NCBI GenBank assembly: GCA_030278955.1
Contig: JAOANR010000014.1
Coordinates: 14,510,068 to 14,574,067, forward strand
DNA length: 64,000 nt
DNA from: Hygrophila difformis
Taxonomy: Eukaryota > Streptophyta > Magnoliopsida > Lamiales > Acanthaceae
Reading direction: 5' to 3'
The notes beneath the pieces were generated by a model that saw nothing but the letters and a program-made list of their open reading frames with translations, had not been told where the DNA came from and did not search any database. Within the stretch, counting starts at the first letter, position 1. Every line of letters starts with the position of its first letter. A program made the translations under genes and the position numbers. Positions 1 to 10,607 of the stretch are shown piece after piece.

Positions 1-192
1 TGCCAGAATCTGTCCGCCGGAGGCAGAACAGATCGGAACCGGCAACACAGGCGTCCCTTTGCTTCTGTTTTTCTGTTTTCATTTTAAAGAGTGAACTTGT
101 ATTAGTAAGGAAAAGCCTTGTAATCCCATAGTGTAGCCTTTTGGGTTGTAATAGTTAGGTTAAAACAGGGTACCCGGTGTGGTTACCCAACA
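1..192 (+). repeat. Copia 5' LTR, 3' end only
   Basis: Aligns with 5821-6024 of the 3' LTR and ends in the same ggttacccaaca, directly followed by the primer binding site. The start of this LTR is outside the window. Confidence 0.92.
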
Positions 193-193
193 G

Positions 194-205
194 TGGTATC
201 AGAGC
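194..205 (+). other. Primer binding site (initiator Met-tRNA type)
   Basis: tggtatcagagc lies one base after the LTR end at 192. This is the standard Met-tRNA primer site of plant LTR elements. The following 600 bases to the gag start are an AT-rich leader with no gene. Confidence 0.9.
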
Positions 206-872
206 CATATGCCACTGTGGGATGGGGGTTGGTCAAGGCACCCCCGCAAGTTGAAATAGCTTATCTTCGCTCTTTACATTTTAAGCAAGTTTACTTTCCT
301 TGAAGAGAATATTCCGGGTGTTGTTGAATGTGTGGTGAATCTGCCATTGCATGCTCAAAAATGTGTCTTTTGAAATATGTTGTGTTAGCTTGCTTAAAAC
401 TGTGATTTGTGATATTTGCTAGCTTTGTGCTTAAATTGATATATTTGGTGAAACTGCTTTGTGTGGTATTATTAGTGATCTTGCATTTTCTGTGTGGAAT
501 TTGCTTTCTGTGAACTTTGTGTGTAAAATTGTGGATTTGAAATTTTTGGGGAATAGAAAATCTGATTTCTTATTCCCTGAAAAAGCAGATTCCTGAAAAT
601 CTTGAAAGTTGTGATTTTTTGGGAATCTGTGAAAATCAATCCAAATTTTGAAAAGTGACCGTTGGGACTATTGGGCCTCCCAAAAAAATTGATTTTGGGC
701 CTGCCTGATAGTGTGGTCAAGTCTGAAAAATTTTTTGGGCTCCCAAAATTAATTTGGGTTTGCTTAAAAATTTAAAAGGATGTCAAATGTTATAAGGTGG
801 AATTAATTGTGATTAGTTGGCCAAGTGTTTGAGCACTTTTTTGCTCATTCCGTTAAACGGCCAAACACAATA

Positions 873-3800
873 ATGGCTTCCACCTCAAATAGCATAGTTC
901 CTTTTAATGGAAAGAACGACTTCAGCATCTGGCAAGTGAAGATGCGATGTGTTCTAGTCCAACAAAGAAATTGGAATGCAATTGATCAACTCTTTGATGA
1001 CGAAGTTACTGAAGCTAAAAAGACTGAAGTAGATGAAGTTGCTAAGTCTGCCATAATCCTTAGTTTATCTGATGCTGTGCTTAGAAAAGTTAGTGATTGC
1101 AAAACAGCCGAGGACCTATGGGAGAGGCTGTCTGAATTGTATGCTGGATCATCTTTGTCTTCTAGAATATTCCTGCTTGGTAAAATTTTCAAATTTAAAT
1201 TGGATATATCTAGAGACTTAGATGAGGGTTTAGATAATTTCACTAAACTTGTTTAGACATAAAAGCAACTGGTGATAAGCATATAGATGATTATGTGCCT
1301 ATAGTGTTGTTGAATGCCATCCCTGATAGTTATTCTGATGTGAAATCTGCTATCCAATATGCTAGAGATGATTTGACTTTAGATCATATGATTAAGAGTC
1401 TAAAGAACAAAGAACTTGAAATGAAGAATTCCTCTAAGCATTCAGATAAGGTGTTTAACACTAGGGGTAGGTCTTGGAAAAAGAGTAATCACCAACAGCA
1501 GAACGATAGGGGCAGAAGCAATGTTAGGGGTCAGTCTAGATCTTACAAATCTAAATCAAGAGGTAAATCTGATAAGAAATGCTATAATTGCGGTAAGAAG
1601 GGCCACTTCATAAAATATTGTAGACTCCCTAAGAAAGAGAAGAATCAAATTGATAATTAGAACAATGATGTTAATGTTGTGACTGATGTAGCAGTTAGGC
1701 ATGATGAGCTTTTGATGGTTCATGATATGAATTATTTTTCTGATGTTAATATGGCTAAAGATGTTTCTAAATCTGTGTGGTTGTTAGACTCAGGGTGCAC
1801 CTCCCATATGTCTCCTCATGTTGAATTATTTGATTCCTATCAACCTGTTGAAAATGACTTTGTGTTCATGGGTAATGACAATAGATGTCATGTTTTAGGT
1901 ATAGGAAAAATTGTCTTACAATTTGAGAATGGGACAAGATTCTGCCTTGATTCTGTGAAACATGTGCCTGATTTGTCTTACAATTTGATTTCTCTTGCAA
2001 CCTTGCAGAAGAAAGGTTTAGAAGGGAGAATTGGTAATGACATGATTAAAATGTTCAAAGGGAATTTGATGTTGTTTAAGGCCATTATCAAGCATAATCT
2101 TTTTGTGGTCTCTAATGTGGTTAATTATGCTTTTGCTGCTAGTTCTAGTTCTAGTTCTAGTTCTGATAAGGTTAAACAGAATACGCTTTTGTGGCATGCT
2201 AGACTAGGGCATATGAGTGATAAAGGCATGAAATTTCTGAAAGATGCTGGCTGTTTAAAATCTGATTTATGTGAAGTTGATCTGTGTGAATCATGCTTAG
2301 CTGGTAAACAACATAGAGTGTCTTTTAACTCTTCATATCCTGTTGGGATAAAATCCACCTGTGTACTTGAGTACATTCATGCTGATGTGTGGGGTCCATC
2401 TTCAACGCCCACACATGGTGGTAGAAGATATTTTTTATCTATCATGGATGATTTTTCTAGAAAAGTTTGGGTATTACTCATGCCAAACAAATCTGATGTT
2501 TTTGAGAACTTTAAACACTGGAAAGCTTTGATTGAGAATCAAACTGGTTTAAAGATTGGTACACTTAGGACAGATAATGGGCTTGAATTTTGTAATCACC
2601 AAATGGATGCTTTGTGTGCTGAATCTGGTATTAGAAGGCATAAATCTGTTCCTTACTCACCTCAACAGAATGGGGGTAATTGAAAGAATGAACAGAACTT
2701 TATTAGAAAAGGTTAGGTGCTTGATGGCACCTACCGGCCTTTCTAAGAAGTTCTGGGGTGAAGCACTGATGACAGCTGCTTACTTAGTTAATAAATCACC
2801 CAATGCCCCTTTAAATGGTAAATCTCCTGATTCTGTCTTTTTTGGTAAACCTGTTGATTATGAACATCTTAGAGTGTTTGGATGTTCAGCTTTTGTGCAT
2901 ACTAGTAATGATAAATTGGACCCTAGAACCAAGAAATGTATTTTCTTAGGTTATCATGAGGGAACTAAGGGTTACAGGTTGTTTGATAGATCAGGGGGTG
3001 GTTTTAAAATCATTGTTAGTAGGGATGTGATTTTTAATGAATCTGAATTTCCTATGAATTTTTTTGAGAATGATAGTACTTCTGTTGAGGTGGAGTCTTC
3101 TTCTGTGGAACATTCTGTGAATTTGCCTGCTCCCATTGCTGTGCCTAATGTGATTGAAAATGCTGAAATTACTGATCCCAATTTGCATGTGAATGAGGAA
3201 CCCATAACTGATACTCATGATATTGGTACCCAGGATATTGATGAAGGTGGAGCTCAGAATGAAGAAATTATCCCTGAAAAAGATTTGAATGATCTTAGTG
3301 ATTATATGATGGCTAGGGATAGAGTTAGAAGAGTAGGTAAAACTCCTGCTAGGTTATCTGATTGTCTTCTTACTGCTTATGCTATGACTGTGTGTGAAGA
3401 ACTTGATAATCTAGAGCCTAAATCATATTCTGAAGCTGTCAAGTCTAAACATGCTAGTAAGTGGCTTAGTGCTATGAATGAGGAAATTGAATCATTACAT
3501 AAAAATGAGACATGGCTGTTGATTCCTAGGGCTGATAATATCTCTATGATTGATTGTAAATGGATTTTTAAAATCAAACAGGAAACTCATGGTGAGAGGT
3601 TTAAGGCTAGGCTTGTAGCTAAGGGCTTTACTCAGAAAGAGGGTGTTGATTACTCTGAAATATTTGCACCTGTTGCTAAATTCACTAATATTAGAGTAAT
3701 GCTTGCCTTAGTTGCTCATTTTGATTGGGAACTTATACAAATGGATGTTAAAACTGCTTTCTTGCATGGTGATATTGATAAGAAAATTTGTATGAAGCAA

Positions 3801-4966
3801 CCTGAAGGTTTTGTGGATAAAACCAAACCCAATCATGTATGCCTGTTGAAAAAAGCTTTGTATGGACTGAAACAAGCACCTAGACATTGGAACATTAAGT
3901 TTGATAAATGCATGAAAGACATAGGTTTCACCAGATCTAAATTTGATCATTGCTTATACTTGAAGAATGTGAATTCTGTGCCTATGTTCTTGCTGCTCTA
4001 TGTTTATGATATGCTGCTTGTTAGTCCTTGCATGAAAAGCATTGTTGAAGTTCAAAATTGTTTGAACAAGAGTTTTGACATGAAGAATCTAGGAGAAGCC
4101 AAATGCATTCTTGGAATGCATATTGTTAGGGATAGGGCTAATTCAACCCTACTCCTTAACCAAGCTGAATATGTGGAAAAAGTTCTCTCTAGATTCAAGA
4201 TGTCAAATGCTAAATCTGTTGGTTGTCCTCTTGCTTCTCATTTCCTGTTGACTAAAGAACAATGCCCTAAAAATGAATCTGAAATGAAAGATATGAAATC
4301 TGTCCCTTATGCTCATGCCATTGGTTCTGTTATGTATTTGATGATTTCTACTAGGCCTGATTTAGCTTATCCTATAAGTTGTTTGAACAGATTTATGGCT
4401 AATCCTGGTAGACCACATTGGGAAGCTCTGAAATGGTTGTTGAGATACTTAATCAAGTCTATGCATTACTCTATGTGTTTTGCTAAATGGAATGATAATT
4501 TATTTGTGACTGGTTATGTAGACTCTAACTTTGCTAATGATAAGGATAGTAGGAAGTCTACTACATCCTATGTGTGTACTGTAGGTGGTTCATGTGTGAG
4601 CTGGAAGTCTCAATTGCAACTTGTTGTTGCTTTGTCCACTACAGAATCTGAGTTTATTGCCATAACAGAAGCTTTCAAAGAAGGTATATGGTTCAGTGTT
4701 CTAATGAAAGAACTAGGATTTAAAAATGAGATAACCATATATTCGATAGTCAATCTGCGATTCAGTTAAGCAAACATCCTGTTTTTCATGATAGGTCTAA
4801 ACACATTGATGTTAAGTACCACTTCATTAGGGACAATGTTGAGTGTGAAAAACTGAAACTGGATAAAATTGCTTCTGAATTTAATCCTGCTGATATGGGA
4901 ACTAAGTGTTTGCCTGCTGAGAAGATGATGCCATGCATGCAAATCCTTCACTTTGATTTTGGTTGA
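873..4966 (+). pseudogene. Copia gag-pol polyprotein, four or more disabling lesions
   Basis: The likely start is the ATG at 873 (MASTSNS...); the frame is also open upstream from 825. Domains in order: UBN2-type gag (873-1250), CCHC zinc knuckle CYNCGKKGHFIKYC near 1580-1622, protease motif LDSGC near 1788, integrase HHCC region (2190-2310) and core (2370-2900), RT (3440-4120), RNase H (4500-4966). Lesions: a one-base frameshift near 1252, an in-frame TAG at 1658-1660, a one-base frameshift in a G run near 2672-2677 inside integrase, and a frameshift near 4744 that moves the RNase H end to another frame, ending at the TGA at 4964-4966. The YxDD box of RT reads YVYD (3999-4010), so a catalytic aspartate is gone as well. 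The element cannot act on its own, though its transcripts could be mobilised in trans. Confidence 0.92.
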
Positions 4967-5110
4967 TGTAGCATATTTTTTATGTTATGATGCATGCCAT
5001 CTTCTGTGAATAATGTGTATATTGTTGATATGTGACAGAGAAGTGGAGGTATCAAAAGGCAATGACGAAAATGCCCCAAATTGAGCACACTCATTACTGG
5101 TACTTAATAT

Positions 5111-5125
5111 GGGCCAAGGTGGAGA
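5111..5125 (+). other. Polypurine tract of copia element
   Basis: A purine-rich stretch (gggccaaggtggaga) ends one base before the 3' LTR start at 5127, the expected site of plus-strand priming. Confidence 0.75.
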
Positions 5126-5126
5126 T

Positions 5127-6024
5127 TGTTGAAATTGTGGCCCATATATCAGCCCAATACCCTGGCCCATGAAGCAATGTCTGAGGCCCATTTGTCCTTT
5201 GCTATTTATACTCCCAACCGAGCTCTTCAACCCTAAACCTATCAGAATTTTTGCCTCTCTCATTTGGAGAGTGCAGCTGCGCCCCCATCCCATATTTCCT
5301 CTTCCCTTGTTTCTTCTTCACCACATCACATAGGTAAGATTTGTTCTTCCTCTTTTTGGTTAGTGTGTGAGGTTAAGGGCGAGTGGTGTGAGCTTCTCAC
5401 GGGGTTGGGTTCGCCGGATGAGGGTTCGGTGAAGGGGTGTGTGTCACCTTCTTCCTTTGTAGAGCCTTGGTGGCTAGGTCGTCGGAAAGTGGGTTTCCGG
5501 CGAAGGGTTTGAGCGGCGGCAGGGAGCTGTGGAGGCGAGGTTGCGGTCTTCGTGTCCTTGGTGGTCCGGTGGTGGTGCCGGCAGCGCCTGTGGTGGCGGA
5601 TCCGGCGGTTTTTGGTGTGCTTGTCAAGTGTGCCTCGTTTGGGAGCTCCGAGCCTATATATTAATAGATCTCTATAGATCTATTTGGTATATTCTCTTTT
5701 TTTATAACATTTGTTGTTATATTATCTTGTTCTACTAACCATTATTGTAGATCTAAGAAAGTGGAGAACAAACGAAGATCATGGACTGAAGAAGAGACCG
5801 AACGGAGCAAAACCTGAAGCTGCCGGAATCTGTCCGCCGGAGGCAGAGCAGATCGGAACCGGGAGCAGCTTCTCAGGCGTCCCTTTGCTTCTATTTTTCT
5901 GTTTCTGTTTTCATTTTAAAGAGTGAACTTGTATTAGTGAGGAAAAGCCTTGTAATCCCATAGTGTAGTCTTTTGGGTTGTAATAGTTAGGTTAAAACAG
6001 GGTACCCGGTGCGGTTACCCAACA
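5127..6024 (+). repeat. Copia 3' LTR (898 bp)
   Basis: Begins TGTTGAAATT and ends TTACCCAACA, with TG..CA termini. The last 204 bases match the 5' LTR end at the window start. The region 5390-5640 is GC-rich and open in several frames, but codes for nothing recognisable. Confidence 0.9.
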
Positions 6025-7380
6025 AGATTCACACTACTCAACCCCGACAACACCCAGTAATACAAGGGATCTAGGCGGCTATCTATCGTTCAACGTGGAC
6101 TGAAACCAGTTTAGTCTCCCTCCTTTCTCGCTTAATTTCCCCACCACATAAACCGACAACCCTCCCAACATATATATCCCAGACCAAGTACTCCTTTACT
6201 CAAATGCATCAAGTACTCTTTCATTCTCACAGAAGCCCGGCTTTCATAGAATGCAGCAGCACTCTTTTTCCAAGAACGAATCTTGTGCTGCCTGAAATAA
6301 ATAATGGAAGAACAGCCAGTATACACCCATTGGAATTCGAATCACGTTGTCAGGCTTCTTGTCGATCAAATCATTCTGTCTGATGACATTCAGCCTCCGT
6401 TTCTCTGTTATGGCAGTGGTTGTGCAACACAGGACCGAAAAACTCATAGCCAGTGCGATCCCTATTGGGGGTCCGTATTTGGTGTGCTTCTTGGAAATTG
6501 AAGCCGCCATTCTGACCATCATTTTCTTCTCCATCTCGAAATATAGTAGTAGTACTGTAATAGGGATATTGAAATTTCCAGTATGGCTGTTCAGGTTGCT
6601 TGCTTGCTCTACAAAGTAGTATGTATTTCCAATAGAAGACACTATCCCAATAACTATGAAGGTCAGCCAAATAGGGATCAACCGAACAACTATTTTTTTT
6701 GGCATCAACGTTTGCTACTGAACACAAGTTCAATTCATTTTCCCTGCTTTTCTGCTTCATTGCCTCATATCGATACCAACAGAAACCGGTCGAGAAACTA
6801 AAGGTTGCAACTGCCATGTCCATGGCTTTATGTACAGAATTGCCACTCCAAGTATATGCATGACCACCGCAAGAATCTTACAGTTACTGGCAAATTTGTC
6901 CTCTCTTCTCTCTCCTGCTGTAATTTTTGTACTAATTTGTCAATCATAGGATGCAAGGAGGTGTGTTTACCAGCCATTCCCGGAGCTAGCAATGCCATCC
7001 CCACGCAAAAGAGAATGTTCTGCATTGCATACCATTTATCCGTGTCCGTGATTTGCGGTGTTGAAATGGCCACAAAACCCATACCCTACAGGATATAAGA
7101 TTAAGAGTACTGAAGCACAAAATGGAAATTCATGGGATCGGATGCCAATTGATCCCCAAAAACTAAATACGACATATATGTTATGAACAACTCACAATGG
7201 TGCAGGCTGCACTAGAAACCATAATCATTTTGAAACTCCCTAGCTGCTGCCCTTCACCAAGAAACAACACTGTGTAGATTCCATTCCTAAGATTCAAAAT
7301 CGCAGCAGCACAAGTGAAGCTTAAGTCCCAAACACTACTGGTTAGATAATCTTGCATCACGAATTGGAGATCGAATTTCA
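6025..7380 (-). pseudogene. NPF (NRT1/PTR family) transporter pseudogene A
   Basis: Decayed paralogue of the intact genes at 28214-30227 and 41075-43134. Exon-4 homology runs from 6025 to about 6745, with pieces such as GIVSSIGNTY and VYWLFF in shifting frames. Exon-3 homology covers about 6830-7092 (GFVAISTP...GMALLAPGMAG). Exon-2 homology covers 7190-7380 (FVMQDYLT...CAAAILN). Frames are broken repeatedly. The C-terminal end is separated by the copia insertion at 6024/6025 and should resume left of the window. Exon 2 ends abruptly near 7380, shortly before a copia LTR fragment, and exon 1 is missing. No functional protein is possible. Confidence 0.9.
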
Positions 7381-7429
7381 ACGGTTAGAAATTTTTGTAT
7401 AATTTTCTGTTCGGGGCTGCAGTTTTGAG

Positions 7430-7735
7430 TTCTTATTTTCAGATTTGGTGTGCTTGGTGGAGTTGAGATTGTGGTGACTTTGTGTTGTTGAAAGGCCACA
7501 TCTTTGATTGTAATTTTTGCAGACTTTGTGTAATCTCCTTTTGGTGATAGTGGATTTGAGATAGGCTCAAGAGCCTAGTCGTTTTTACCTTTTGAATTAG
7601 AAGAGTTTTCCACGTAAATCCTTGTGTTCTTGTTTGCTTGTTTTTGTTAATGTTCCTGCGAAATTCTAACAACTTGGAAATTATTTGTCCACTGCAAATT
7701 TTGATATTGTGAAGTTATTTGGTGAATTCCCAACA
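7430..7735 (+). repeat. Copia LTR fragment (3' end of an LTR)
   Basis: Matches, in opposite orientation, the LTR at 27443-28070: shared stretches include gccacatctttgattgt, ggctcaagagcc and the terminal ggtgaattcccaaca. No primer binding site follows 7735, so this is a fragment or solo-LTR remnant lying against pseudogene A. The 398 bases from 7736 to 8133 show nothing recognisable. Confidence 0.75.
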
Positions 7736-8133
7736 CACACAACACAACTTCCACATCACACACATGGTGGTTGCATAAGGTATGTTTATCTTTTTGTATT
7801 GCGCATATTTGCTCTTAGCCGTTGAGAATAGAAGATAATTTTAGCCATTTTTGTCCCTGTCATATGTAAGTATGTAAAAAAAAATCTAATGTAAAAACTA
7901 AAATTAATAATAAGTAAAACTAAAAAAATATGTTGAAATATTTAATTTTATAAGAAATATGTATATATGTATTTTTAAGGAGATAATTAAGTTTCCGTAG
8001 TAAACAACAAATATAGATAAAAACAAAAGAAAGTTATGTCTATTAATCAATAGATACTGTATTTGATAAAATTTATATTACTTCGTAAGAAAAAACAATT
8101 TTGAATGATAGTTTTATAGGAATGTTAATAACA

Positions 8134-8170
8134 CTAGTAAATAACCCGTCGAGACTCGACGGACATAACT
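8134..8170 (-). mobile_element. Helitron 3' terminus (minus strand)
   Basis: Read on the minus strand there is a perfect 8-bp palindromic hairpin (ccgtcgag/ctcgacgg), about ten bases, then CTAG followed by T: the standard Helitron 3' end with insertion between A and T. The 5' end should lie to the right but I could not place it, so only the terminus is annotated. Confidence 0.6.
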
Positions 8171-8529
8171 ATATATTTTATCTAATATATATACTTATAT
8201 TATTTATATAGTAATAATAAATTGTATTTTGAGTAATGAAAAATATTTAATGATTTTTTTTATATATTCAAAAGATGATATATATATGATAATATAATTT
8301 AATTATTTTTAAAATTAACAAAAAAATCATATTATACCGTATCTTTAGCTTCTGTGGCTTGTCCGGTATTAACCTAACAAATCAATAAAAATAATTATTA
8401 AAATAATATTTTTATTTGGTTTGAAATTTAAATCAAGATAAAATAAAATTTAAAAATAAGTATGAAACATAATATGAAAATTTTCCTAACAAATTGCTGA
8501 AAATTTCATTAGTGAAAATCTCATTGATA

Positions 8530-9700
8530 GGGGCTAGTATAACACTATCTTTAAAAATATCTGAATTTGAAGTGGTGCAGTTTGTATTTGTATATGTACT
8601 TTAAAAATTACCGCTATAGAATCACCCGTAGAGTTTATAAGAATATCATTCCAAAATGTCACATCTAATTGTACATCTCCAAAATCAATACCCGTTTTAC
8701 CATCATCTACATCTACTATCCATTTTCCAAATTTTCCGTCATATATAAATTTGATTATAAACACATTTATTGTGGTATCTTGAGTTAATCATTCTTAATT
8801 ACCTATTAATACTTTTAGCCACATCTTGCTAGTGACACGAAATATTGCAACATAACTGTTTATGGCTAAAAACTAATTTTGGAAGATAGAATCCGACATA
8901 CTTTAAAGATTGACATTTACTTTTGGTTATAATCGTAGCAAAACAAACTATGAGTGGGAATTTTCGAATCTCAAATTGAATAAATAATTTGGTCAAATCA
9001 AATAGGCTGATAATCATTCTACCAATCAAGAATTTTCTACTTTCATGGTTTCCCGAAAATTAGTTTAACCCCAACTATCTAGTTTCGCATCTTGGTAACC
9101 ATCAACGTACTTCCATTACATAATTTATTTGATGTATATATATATATATATTCCTAAGAAGCATCACTATGCAACCCTTATTCAACTATATTTGAATTGT
9201 AGGATCTTTTGTAATTTTGGAGGTCCGAACCAACTGATGTTGACGAATCAGCGATCGTGTATAGATATCTCTGGTAGAATTTATAAAATTATCATCTGGA
9301 AATGTCAAATCTAATTGTACATCTTCAAGATTAATACCAGCTTTAACAATTACCATCACATTAATGAAGTATTCATTGTGCAGATTTTAGCCGTATATAA
9401 TTTCCATTATAAATAAAATTTCTTATAGTATCTTAAGTTAATCCATCTTAATTACATATTAATACTTCGAGTCCCCTCTTTACAGTGAGTGACACGAGAT
9501 ATTGCAACATATCACTGACATGGGTAAAAAATAGTTTTCGAAGATAGAGTCTAACCTTCTTTAATGGTTGACATTTACTTTTCTTTTTTAGTCATGGTAA
9601 AACAAACTACGAGTGGAATTTTTTCCTCTAAAATCGAATGGAGAATTTGGTTAATTCAGACCGGTTTATAATCATTCTACCAATCAAGAATTTTCATCCA
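8530..9700. repeat. Diverged tandem duplication, about 640-660 bp unit, function unknown
   Basis: About 8626-9037 and 9267-9695 are related direct copies. Shared landmarks include ctaattgtacatct (about 8667 and 9310), the near-match at atattgcaacata (8841 and 9498) and ataatcattctaccaatcaag (9010 and 9667). On the minus strand the first copy has a 76-aa open stretch (8534-8764) whose best-conserved part is interrupted in the second copy. I recognise no domain. It may be a decayed gene pair or an old repeat. Confidence 0.55.
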
Positions 9701-9946
9701 AAATATTGAGCTTTGTTTTCATAAAAGAGGCTAAATAATTTTCTAGAGAGGTTAAATTAATAATTTTCTAATGTAAGTTTTTTGCGGGTAAAATTCTCGT
9801 CACAATCTAGTGGAATACCAAATTTAGAATGTTCAGTCTTGAGTAAGGGTATTATTCCATTAGATGCTAAAGGCATTACAATATTACATCTTCCATAAGG
9901 GTTAAACATAATATTTTCTAAATAAATGTCTTGTCAGTTCCATCAC

Positions 9947-10565
9947 CAGTGGCAGAGCCACATTTACTCTGGGGGGGCTCAATAAAAAAATTTCTATTTA
10001 TTATTTATATAAAAAAAATTATCAATATATGTACATACTTCTATTAATTTATGAATCTAAATTTATTTTATGTAGCAATGTTCACTATAACCAATTTTTG
10101 CCACATTTATGTTGAATTTAGCTAAATAACTTATTATAGTTTATTAATTTTTGTATTTATAAACTTATTAATAGTAAAATTTATATTTAATTTAAAATAA
10201 TATATCAAACTTGAATTTACACTTTGATTAGTATTTTCAGTTGATAAATTAGGATAATAAAGAGTGTTAGTAAGGATAAGTTTGTAGTCAAAATTTAGGA
10301 TGTAGAGGGTGTATTCCGTTATTTTCATATGATTAATATTTATAATTTTCATATATGTATGCTCGAATTTTGTATACATTTATATTGATGAACTATCTAT
10401 ATTCATTTTATTTCATGACGATTTTTGGGATCCCCTCGCTTCAATATATCTAAATCGTTTGGCTGAATCTTTCGATTGAGTCTAGATTAATTATATGATA
10501 ACCCATTGTCAATCCTGACTATTTAAATTTGGCCCCCCCAAATGTCGAACCTGGCTCCGCCCCTG
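9947..10565. mobile_element. hAT-like non-autonomous element (MITE)
   Basis: Ends are CAGTGGCAGAGCC on the left and GGCTCCGCCCCTG on the right, imperfect inverted repeats of the hAT CAG..CTG type. Flanking 8-mers tccatcac and tcaaccac match at 6 of 8 positions, consistent with an aged 8-bp target duplication. The interior is AT-rich and non-coding. Confidence 0.7.
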
Positions 10566-10607
10566 TCAACCACGTAAAGAAAATGAATCAACACCCATTA
10601 ATATCAA

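Larger units (their letters stand above)
1..6024 (+). mobile_element. Ty1/copia LTR retrotransposon, 5'-truncated by window edge, defective
   Basis: Order on the plus strand: end of the 5' LTR (1-192), Met-tRNA primer binding site, non-coding leader to about 872, gag-protease-integrase-RT-RNase H remnant, polypurine tract, complete 3' LTR (5127-6024). The order protease-integrase-RT is the copia order. The gag and RT read like the Tork/Tnt1 group, an impression rather than a test. The 5' LTR end and the matching part of the 3' LTR (5821-6024) differ at about 8 positions plus two small indels over some 190 bases, so the insertion is not recent. It lies within the last exon of an NPF pseudogene that resumes at 6025; the 5-bp duplication expected on the left (agatt) lies outside the window. 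Confidence 0.93.

Noticed and set aside
5264..5664. Small open frames in the copia 3' LTR
   Set aside because: GC-rich LTR sequence, overlapping frames on both strands, no domain.
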